The notes under the pieces are model-generated. The model searched no databases and was not told the DNA's origin. It saw only the letters and a list, made by a program, of their open reading frames with translations. The position numbers were made by a program, and so were the translations under genes. This document shows positions 6,462 through 11,810 of a stretch of DNA of 11,810 nt, in pieces (the stretch's first letter is position 1; each line of letters starts with the position of its first letter). Source of the DNA: Leptospirales bacterium (GTDB lineage Bacteria > Spirochaetota > Leptospiria > Leptospirales > Leptonemataceae); NCBI GenBank assembly GCA_014238825.1, contig JABAAI010000022.1, forward strand, positions 1 through 11,810, in the 5' to 3' direction.

Positions 6462-8087
6462 ATGGAATCTTTAACACTTAAAGTAGATACAGGGATTATG
6501 CATAGTCTTTCTGGTATTTCTAATATTACTAATCTTTATCACAATTTGAGTTATGAAGAGATTTTGGTTCATGAAAAAAAGAATGATAAGATGATGCTAA
6601 GTTCCCAAGGAGCTATGGCTGTTGACACTGGAGTGTTTACTGGTCGATCTCCTAAAGATAAATTCTTTGTGAAAGAAGTGTCTAGTCAAGATAATATTAA
6701 TTGGATGGAAGGTAATAATCCATGTTCCGAGGCTGTTTTTGATGAATTGTATGAGAAAGTTTTAGAGTATTTATCGGGTAAGTCGCTTTATGTTTTCGAT
6801 GGATTTGCGGGCTCTTTTTCTAACACAAGAGAAAGCCTTCGCGTGATTTCAGAGGAAGTGTGGCAACATCACTTTTGTACTAATATGTTTATTTCTCCTA
6901 GTGTTAATGAAGTGGAAAATTTCTCGCCTGAATTTACTATATATAATGCTTCTGGGTTAAAGAATGAGAATTGGCAGAAGCATGGTTTGAATTCAGAAGT
7001 CTTTGTAATATTCCATATGGAAAAAAAGATGATTATAATCGGAGGTACAGAATACACCGGTGAAATAAAAAAGGGTATTTTTTCTATGATGAACTATTTT
7101 AAACCTCTAGAAGGCATTCTAACCATGCATTGCTCTGCTAACATCGGTAATGAAAAGAATGATACTGCTTTATTCTTTGGTTTGTCTGGCACGGGGAAGA
7201 CAACTCTTTCTGCATCATCAAATCGCTCTTTGATTGGAGATGACGAGCATGCTTGGAGTGATGAAGGGATTGGTAATATAGAGGGAGGATGTTATGCTAA
7301 AGTCATTAATCTGGATAAAGATGATGAGCCTTTAATTTATAATGCAATTCGTCGCAATGCCCTTTTAGAAAATGTCGTTATTGCAGCTGATGGGACTGTT
7401 GATTATACTTCGAATGAGAAAACGGATAATACACGTGTTAGTTATCCGATGGAACATATAGAAAATCGTGTCTTAGCTAGTAGGGGAGGACACCCAGAGA
7501 ATATAATCTTTTTGACTTGTGATGCCTTTGGAGTTTTACCACCTATTTCTTTTTTGAGTTCAAAACAGGCTATGTATCACTTTGTTTCTGGTTATACTGC
7601 TAAAATTGCTGGAACAGAGCGAGGAATTGTTGAACCAGAAGCGACCTTTTCGGCATGCTTTGGAGTTACCTTTATGCCATTGCATCCTAATTATTATGCT
7701 AAGTTATTTGAGAAAAAGATAGAGAAGTATAAAACAAAGATTTATCTTGTAAATACAGGTTGGAGTGGTGGAGCTTATGGCATCGGACAGAGAATGAAAA
7801 TAAAATTTACCCGCTCTATTATCGATGGTATTTTCAATAATGTCTTTGTTCATGATGACTATATTAAGCATCCAGTACTTAACCTAAATATACCAGCACG
7901 AGTGGCGGATAACTCTAATGGTGCTATCAATTCGGATTTACTTTTGCCATGGAATGCTTGGAGTAATCGTGATGATTATGAAAAAGTGGCCAGGAAGCTC
8001 TCAGGAATGTTTATAGAAAATTTTAAAAAGTATGAAACAGAAGATAGCGAAGTTAATCTTGCTTCATATGGTCCACAACTTTTATAA
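6462..8087 (+). CDS. pckA: phosphoenolpyruvate carboxykinase (ATP)
   Basis: 541 residues, normal for the ATP-dependent family (about 530-540). It converts oxaloacetate and ATP to PEP, CO2 and ADP, the entry step of gluconeogenesis, in the cytosol. Key segments: TGRSPKDKF with R62 for oxaloacetate, GEIKKG with metal/substrate lysines 203-204, MHCSAN with H223, the P-loop GLSGTGKTT (240-248), the metal-binding IGDDEH (258-263), NTRVSYP with R325, and GWSGGAYGIGQR (433-444). All expected catalytic residues are visible; the usual GDDEHGW reads GDDEHAW. The ATG at 6462 has no Shine-Dalgarno site. A perfect TTGACA at 6427-6432 lies about 30 nt upstream, but I see no good -10 at the right distance; if used, the transcript would be nearly leaderless. 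The last 35 nt overlap the end of convergent moaB. Confidence 0.97.
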   Translation: MESLTLKVDTGIMHSLSGISNITNLYHNLSYEEILVHEKKNDKMMLSSQGAMAVDTGVFTGRSPKDKFFVKEVSSQDNINWMEGNNPCSEAVFDELYEKVLEYLSGKSLYVFDGFAGSFSNTRESLRVISEEVWQHHFCTNMFISPSVNEVENFSPEFTIYNASGLKNENWQKHGLNSEVFVIFHMEKKMIIIGGTEYTGEIKKGIFSMMNYFKPLEGILTMHCSANIGNEKNDTALFFGLSGTGKTTLSASSNRSLIGDDEHAWSDEGIGNIEGGCYAKVINLDKDDEPLIYNAIRRNALLENVVIAADGTVDYTSNEKTDNTRVSYPMEHIENRVLASRGGHPENIIFLTCDAFGVLPPISFLSSKQAMYHFVSGYTAKIAGTERGIVEPEATFSACFGVTFMPLHPNYYAKLFEKKIEKYKTKIYLVNTGWSGGAYGIGQRMKIKFTRSIIDGIFNNVFVHDDYIKHPVLNLNIPARVADNSNGAINSDLLLPWNAWSNRDDYEKVARKLSGMFIENFKKYETEDSEVNLASYGPQLL

Positions 8088-8574
8088 AGTTGCAAGGTTT
8101 TGTACGATTGTCTAATTGCGTTTCTAAAATTTTATTCCATGCATCCTTACAAGCTCCTGTTGAACCAGGGAGGGCAAAGATTAAGGTATTATTATCTGTA
8201 ATGCCAGCCGAAGCCCGCGATTGTATTGTTGCGCTTCCTATGCTCTCATAGCTTAGCATTCTAAAGAGTTCACCAAAGCCGGGAATTTCTTTTTTCCAAA
8301 ATGGGGCTAAGGCTTCTATGGTAATATCTCTGGGGGCAAGGCCCGTGCCTCCAGTACTTAGTATAATCTGAATTTTAGGATTAGCCACCCATTCACTTAT
8401 TTTATTTTGAATCGCTTTAATCTCATCTTTTACAATAAACCTTTCTAGTATAAGATGCCCCGCCTTTATCGCCAGAGAAGCTAGGCTTTGGCCTGAATGG
8501 TCGTTCTCGTATTTTCGCGTATCAGAAATTGTAAGGATGGCAATGTTTAGTGGGATAAATTTAGTGATGCTCAT
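8053..8574 (-). CDS. moaB: molybdenum cofactor biosynthesis protein MoaB
   Basis: 173 residues, like E. coli MoaB (about 170). The MoCF/MogA fold is clear: IAILTISDTR (11-20), ILSTGGTGLAPRDIT (71-85) with the molybdopterin-binding GGTG, PGFGELFR (98-105) and ALPGSTGACKDAWNKIL (134-150). MogA and its relatives adenylate molybdopterin before molybdenum insertion. The MoaB branch is similar, though E. coli MoaB seems inactive in that step while archaeal MoaB is active. The C-terminal ...RTKPCNF ending fits MoaB better than MogA. No other moa or moe gene is nearby, so it is an orphan here. The ATG has no Shine-Dalgarno site. An open frame ending at 8579 stops 4 nt before it on the same strand, and the gene's 3' end overlaps pckA by 35 nt. 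Confidence 0.92.
   Translation of the reverse strand: MSITKFIPLNIAILTISDTRKYENDHSGQSLASLAIKAGHLILERFIVKDEIKAIQNKISEWVANPKIQIILSTGGTGLAPRDITIEALAPFWKKEIPGFGELFRMLSYESIGSATIQSRASAGITDNNTLIFALPGSTGACKDAWNKILETQLDNRTKPCNFIKVVDHMKQD
8076..8092 (+). terminator. hairpin across the pckA stop codon, possible terminator
   Basis: CAACTTT-TAT-AAAGTTG is a perfect 7-bp inverted repeat with a 3-nt loop centred on the pckA stop, followed by CAAGGTTTTG. The stem is weak and the T-run short. It also lies inside the coding end of moaB on the other strand, so coding constraint could explain part of it. Confidence 0.25.
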
Positions 8575-8578
8575 CGTT

Positions 8579-8758
8579 TTAGTTTAACTTGGCGATAGCT
8601 AAGATATCGCCAAGTTCTAAATCTTGGACAATATTTGGGATGCATTTATGAAATACTTTAATGGTGACTAAGCTAGTCTTTAAGTATAAACTTATTTTGC
8701 AAGATAAAAATTCGGATTTGCTTTTAGTTTTTGATATTATGAGTGGACAGTAGCTTTG
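8579..8758 (-). pseudogene. possible remnant of a single-stranded DNA-binding (SSB-like OB-fold) gene
   Basis: The minus strand has 59 sense codons open between a TAG (8759-8761) and a TAA (8579-8581), with no ATG, GTG or TTG start in frame. The translated end, VTIKVFHKCIPNIVQDLELG then DILAIAKLN, follows the SSB core pattern F-x-K-x(3)-N-x(4)-L-x(2)-G-D-x(6)-L (compare the common SSB form AFGKLAENVAQYLKKGDLVYVEGRL). Just before it, KTKSKSEFLSCKISLYL could correspond to the SSB strand around the 't.sG..v..fsla' region. The stop falls right after the segment, where true SSBs continue. The frame ends 4 nt before moaB. I read it as a decayed paralogue, but 59 codons is short and chance cannot be excluded. 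Confidence 0.33.
8586..8616. repeat. perfect 12-bp inverted repeat upstream of moaB
   Basis: AACTTGGCGATA (8586-8597) and TATCGCCAAGTT (8605-8616) are exact reverse complements around a 7-nt spacer. The repeat lies 11 nt before the moaB ATG on the minus strand. No T-run follows on either strand, so it is not a standard terminator; an operator, a hairpin over the moaB leader, or an accident of the coding-like frame in this stretch are possible. The 9-mer GCGATAGCT overlapping the left arm recurs at 8777-8785. Confidence 0.75.
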
Positions 8759-8798
8759 CTAGTTAAGAATATAGAAGCGATAGCTTTAATTACAAAAC

Positions 8799-8836
8799 AT
8801 GAGTAAAAATACAAAAAATGAGTAAAAAAAAACAAG
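8799..8836 (+). repeat. imperfect 19-bp tandem duplication of a start-codon region upstream of argH
   Basis: Two copies begin ATGAGTAAAAA, at 8799 and 8818, one directly after the other with a 19-bp period and differing in a few bases of the A-rich end. Because 19 is not a multiple of three, the first ATG opens a different frame and gives only MSKNTKNE before a TAA at 8823-8825, which overlaps the second start. The second ATG opens the Lys-rich frame leading into argH. Confidence 0.7.
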
Positions 8837-8919
8837 ATATAAAACCAGCAGAAAAGTCAGAAAACAAATTAAAAGATAAAAATGATTATCGTCTTTGGGT
8901 GGGGACGTTCCCAAAATAG
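8818..8919 (+). other. out-of-frame 5' segment of argH (apparent frameshift)
   Basis: From ATG 8818 the frame encodes a Lys-rich leader (MSKKKQDIKPAEKSENKLKD, then KNDYRLWVGTFPK) and stops at TAG 8917-8919. Argininosuccinate lyases begin with an LWGGRF-type motif, and this frame carries the 'RLW' part, while the frame that encodes the rest of ArgH carries 'GRSQNSLDDF'. Removing one G from the GGGG run at about 8901-8904 joins them as RLWVGRSQNSLDDF, giving a 487-residue protein. So the start of argH and its body lie in two frames, +1 apart. Confidence 0.6.
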
Positions 8920-10282
8920 TCTAGATGATTTTGCTGTCACTTTATCAGAATCTATCTCATTAGATCAGGAACTGTATCAAGAAGATATTCGTGGCTCCTT
9001 AGCCCACGCGCGCATGCTTTATAAGATCAATGTACTAAATGCAGATGAACTTAAGCAAATTGAAGTGGGCTTAGAAAAAATTCGTTCGCAAATAGAAAGA
9101 GGGAAATTTAAATTTGATCCAAAACTAGAAGACATTCACACTCATATAGAAATGGCTTTGATTGAAATTTGTGGTGATACTGGACGTCGTTTGCATACTG
9201 CACGTTCTCGTAATGATCAAATTGCTTTGGATACTCACCTTTATGTAATTTCACGATCTAAGTTATTGGCTGCTCTAATCCTTGCTTTATGTGAGGCTTT
9301 GTATAAGCAAGCGCAGTCTCATCTAAACACTCTTTTACCAGGTTATACTCATTTACAAGTGGCTCAGCCCATTCGTTTAAGCCATCACCTCCTCGCTTAT
9401 TTTTGGGCATTCTCCAGAGATATGGAGCGCTTGAAAGAAACAGCTAAGAGAGCCTCAAGACTTCCACTTGGGAGTGGTGCTCTCGCAGGTTTAAATTATA
9501 AAGTTGATAGGGACTTTCTTGCCAATGAGTTGGGCTTTGCTAGTATTTATTCTAATTCTATGGATGCCGTTTCTAGTCGTGATCATATTTTAGATTTTGT
9601 TTCTACTACAGCAGTTATAATGAGTCATGCCTCTCGTTTAGCAGAAGAAATTATTCTTTGGAATTCTCAGGAATTTTCGTTTTTAGTTTTAGCAGATAAT
9701 CTTACAACTGGATCAAGCATTATGCCTCAAAAAAAGAATCCAGATCTTGCCGAGCTAGTGCGGGGCAAGACAGGGCGTGTTCAAGCAAACTTACAGAATA
9801 TTTTGACAAACCTAAAAGGCTTGCCGATGTGTTATAATCGTGATCTACAAGAGGATAGATTCCCTCTCTTGGATAGTTATAAGCAAACTTCTCTTTGCTT
9901 AGAGGCGATGGCAAAAATGATAGCGGGTATTGATTTTAAGAGCAAGAGAATGAGGCAGGCTCTAGAAAAAGGCTATGCCAATGCTACAGATTTAGCAGAT
10001 GCCCTTGTCCAAAAAAAGGCGATCCCTTTTAGAGAAGCTCATCATTTAGTTGGTCGATTAGTTCGACTTTGTGTTGAAAAGGATCTTTCTCTAGAAGAGG
10101 CATCTTTAGCAGATAGAAAAGCAATCAGCCCTCATTTTGCTAATGAAGAGTTTTATAAGCAGTCCATTGATCTCGAGGCGAGCGTTGAGAAAAAGTTAAG
10201 CTATGGCGGGACATCTTTAAGCTCCCAAAAGAAGCAAATTGAAGAGGCAGCATTAGAACTGCAAAAATGGAAAACTTATTAG
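8882..10282 (+). CDS. argH: argininosuccinate lyase (ArgH)
   Basis: 466 residues as an uninterrupted frame from ATG 8882. It splits argininosuccinate into arginine and fumarate, the last step of arginine synthesis, as a cytosolic tetramer of the fumarase/aspartase superfamily. Visible motifs: LYQEDIRGSLAHARML (31-46), HTARSRNDQ (105-113), GYTHLQVAQP (154-163) with catalytic-region H157, SSRDHILDF (231-239), and the superfamily signature GSSIMPQKKNPD (277-288) carrying the mobile-loop catalytic serine. The body is intact and ends normally (KWKTY). The first residues, MIIVFGWGRS, replace the usual LWGGRF; that motif is partly in another frame just upstream, so this ATG may not be the true start. 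No Shine-Dalgarno site precedes it. No other arg gene adjoins; it converges with the membrane protein gene 12 nt downstream. Confidence 0.93.
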   Translation: MIIVFGWGRSQNSLDDFAVTLSESISLDQELYQEDIRGSLAHARMLYKINVLNADELKQIEVGLEKIRSQIERGKFKFDPKLEDIHTHIEMALIEICGDTGRRLHTARSRNDQIALDTHLYVISRSKLLAALILALCEALYKQAQSHLNTLLPGYTHLQVAQPIRLSHHLLAYFWAFSRDMERLKETAKRASRLPLGSGALAGLNYKVDRDFLANELGFASIYSNSMDAVSSRDHILDFVSTTAVIMSHASRLAEEIILWNSQEFSFLVLADNLTTGSSIMPQKKNPDLAELVRGKTGRVQANLQNILTNLKGLPMCYNRDLQEDRFPLLDSYKQTSLCLEAMAKMIAGIDFKSKRMRQALEKGYANATDLADALVQKKAIPFREAHHLVGRLVRLCVEKDLSLEEASLADRKAISPHFANEEFYKQSIDLEASVEKKLSYGGTSLSSQKKQIEEAALELQKWKTY

Positions 10283-10294
10283 TGAAGCTAATTT

Positions 10295-11810
10295 TCAAAG
10301 TTTATATTCAAAGATAAAGCGCAGCGATGGATAGGCGGCATTTTTGAGCTGGTATCCTTCTTGTTTTATCAAATCACTATCATTAAATGCAAAATACTCT
10401 AATGATAGAGCTAGTTGCAAGGATTCAAAATATTCTCGAGTTGTATATAAGACGATGCCAGCACCAATAGGTAAAAAGCCAAAAGCGACACCTACGGTCT
10501 CAGTTTTATCTTGATCTAAGTAATGGGCTATATTAATAACAGGGGCTAGTACAAAATCTTGATCTGCATAACCGAGCTCTGTCTGATTGACTTCGCGGCT
10601 TAGTTCTAATGCTCTTTGATCTATATCCGAGCGGCGTAGGTAAGCAAAGAGGACGCCTAGATTAAAGAGCCAAGGACCATATTGGGCATCAGCTCCAAAG
10701 CCACCAATATATAATTCTTCTGAGATACTTAATTCGCCATTTTTTTGCTCAAGAAGAAAATTATAATAAGTTGTTTGAAGATCAAATGAATCATCTTTTT
10801 CAATAAATTCAGCTAGTTGGGAACTATAATTCATAGTTTCTACTTCTCGTAAATTATCTTGCAATTTGGTATAGAGGAGCTCTAGCTTCCAGACCCATTT
10901 ATCGATAGGATAGGCTAACTCAATACCAAAGTTTTCCCAAGACTGTAATTCTGGTCTTATTTCGAAATGATAAAATTTTGTTTGCTCAGGGTCATTCCTG
11001 CTTCGCTCAGATAAAATAATATTTTCATCAATTGTATAAGGATAATAGGCTTTATAATAAGTAAGGCCTAGGGTAAACTGTTCTAAGTAAAATAAGACAC
11101 GAGCAGCATAGCGATATTTATCTTTGCCTTCTGGTAGCTCAATGGCATACTCATCTTGAAAACCTAATATTGAAAGTATATCATCTTGATTATTTGTATA
11201 TTTGGCTTTGATTAGTGTTAGCAAGGTACTATCTAAGGCCAATTCAGGAAATAAATAAGCTTGAATTTCGATGTAAGGTACAGGGAAATAATATAAAATG
11301 AGGCTTTTTTGTGGTTTGCGGTTATCAGATTTAGTCAGTCCTAGGCCTGTTGATGCGCCTATTTGCAGGGGTAAGATGATATCGACAGGGGATAAGAAGT
11401 CTAATTGTCCCCAAATAACAGTATGCCAGCCTACTAGTACTTGAAGGCTTTCTCCAATATTAAATTTTGCGTAGGCCTCTTGCCATGAAATTTGATTATC
11501 AAGTACTCGCAGAGTAAAGTCTAGCTCATTGATATTCTTTGTATCTGATGAAGCATTTGGGTCACTTAGCTGTGAGTATCTATCACAATCTTGCTCTAAG
11601 AGCCTTGTAGCGTTTAATAAGTTTTCTGATGTAACTATAGGTGGAGATGCACAAATATCTTCAACTGTTCGAGGGTCTGGTTTCATTTGCGTTTCAATAT
11701 GCCTAATACTCGCATCTATCATTTGTATATTCTTTGCGGTTCTCTCAATAGCGTTATTTGTTGTGGTTTGCGAGGTAAATTCTAGAGAATAGCTGAAATC
11801 ACGTCTAGAA
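10295..11810 (-). CDS. probable outer-membrane beta-barrel protein, 5' end outside the window
   Basis: 504 residues are visible. The frame is open to the window edge: a Met codon at 11720-11722 is preceded by 29 sense codons with coding-like content (for example NNAIERTAKNIQ), so it is internal and the start is missing. A polar, helical N-terminal part comes first. At about 11380-11500, ISWQEAYAKF and VGWHTVIWGQLDFLSPVDII match a pattern I know from DUF1302-type and similar porin-like proteins (a Glu-Ala-Tyr strand, then G-x-Q/H-x(2)-WG-x(2)-D-x(2)-x-P-x-D). The rest is rich in alternating aromatic strands with Asp/Asn/Gly turns (YYFPVPYIEIQAYLFPE, LRFIFEYKL at the end), as expected for a beta-barrel. 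The final residue is Leu, not the usual Phe. Any signal peptide would be off the window. Substrate and function are unknown. Confidence 0.65.
   Translation of the reverse strand, partial: SRRDFSYSLEFTSQTTTNNAIERTAKNIQMIDASIRHIETQMKPDPRTVEDICASPPIVTSENLLNATRLLEQDCDRYSQLSDPNASSDTKNINELDFTLRVLDNQISWQEAYAKFNIGESLQVLVGWHTVIWGQLDFLSPVDIILPLQIGASTGLGLTKSDNRKPQKSLILYYFPVPYIEIQAYLFPELALDSTLLTLIKAKYTNNQDDILSILGFQDEYAIELPEGKDKYRYAARVLFYLEQFTLGLTYYKAYYPYTIDENIILSERSRNDPEQTKFYHFEIRPELQSWENFGIELAYPIDKWVWKLELLYTKLQDNLREVETMNYSSQLAEFIEKDDSFDLQTTYYNFLLEQKNGELSISEELYIGGFGADAQYGPWLFNLGVLFAYLRRSDIDQRALELSREVNQTELGYADQDFVLAPVINIAHYLDQDKTETVGVAFGFLPIGAGIVLYTTREYFESLQLALSLEYFAFNDSDLIKQEGYQLKNAAYPSLRFIFEYKL

Noticed and set aside
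8661..8753. A 30-codon plus-strand frame (MVTKLVFKYKL...) in the region between moaB and argH
   Set aside because: It has no ribosome-binding site and no recognisable family, and lies antisense to the SSB-like frame; a frame this short is expected by chance.
8575..8881. A riboswitch (for example a molybdenum cofactor type) upstream of moaB or argH
   Set aside because: The region is AT-rich with one simple hairpin and none of the conserved multi-stem sequence I would expect from a Moco RNA.
11529..11792. An 87-codon plus-strand frame over the end of the window
   Set aside because: It is fully antisense to the barrel gene, whose own frame stays open to the window edge; it shows no family features and looks like a shadow.
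1..11810. CRISPR array, transposase, integrase, toxin-antitoxin or other defence system
   Set aside because: I saw no regularly spaced repeats, no terminal inverted repeats with a transposase, and no gene of these families; all eight genes look chromosomal and mostly housekeeping.

Overview
The window is an AT-rich piece of bacterial chromosome that opens with the last ~172 bases of a 16S rRNA gene and carries eight protein-coding genes. The best guess is a spirochaete of, or near, the order Leptospirales. The 16S tail reads CACCACCCGAGT...AGCACCCGAAG, which I recall as matching Leptospira. The 16S gene is followed directly by a protein gene instead of tRNA-23S-5S, as in Leptospira. The genes include acyl-CoA activation and dehydrogenation enzymes plus gluconeogenic PEP carboxykinase, which fits a lifestyle based on fatty acids. 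The taxonomic call is from memory and needs a database search.

Layout. 1-172: 16S 3' end (+). 320-2860: an AidB-like acyl-CoA dehydrogenase and a DUF4184-type membrane protein, same strand as the 16S and possibly read from its transcript. 2895-3716 (-): pyrF, divergent from a long-chain acyl-CoA synthetase (3769-5655, +). 5658-6368 (-): an MgtC/SapB-family membrane protein, convergent with the synthetase (2-base gap) and divergent from pckA (6462-8087, +). pckA overlaps the 3' end of convergent moaB (8053-8574, -) by 35 bases. 8575-8881 is the least explained stretch. It holds a perfect 12-bp inverted repeat, an open frame without a start codon whose translation resembles the second half of a single-stranded DNA-binding protein, and a duplicated start region leading into argH. 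8882-10282 (+): argH, whose 5' end looks frameshifted. 10295-11810 (-): the 3' part of a probable outer-membrane beta-barrel gene that runs off the window.

How the genes fit together. The acyl-CoA synthetase and the AidB-like dehydrogenase could feed fatty acids into beta-oxidation, and ATP-dependent PckA would pull oxaloacetate toward sugar synthesis. pyrF (UMP synthesis), argH (arginine synthesis) and moaB (molybdenum cofactor) are scattered housekeeping genes. There is no phage, transposon, CRISPR array or defence island. I see no convincing new multi-gene system. The points most worth checking are the argH 5' frameshift, the SSB-like remnant with its inverted repeat, and the isolated 16S gene with possible read-through into a metabolic gene.
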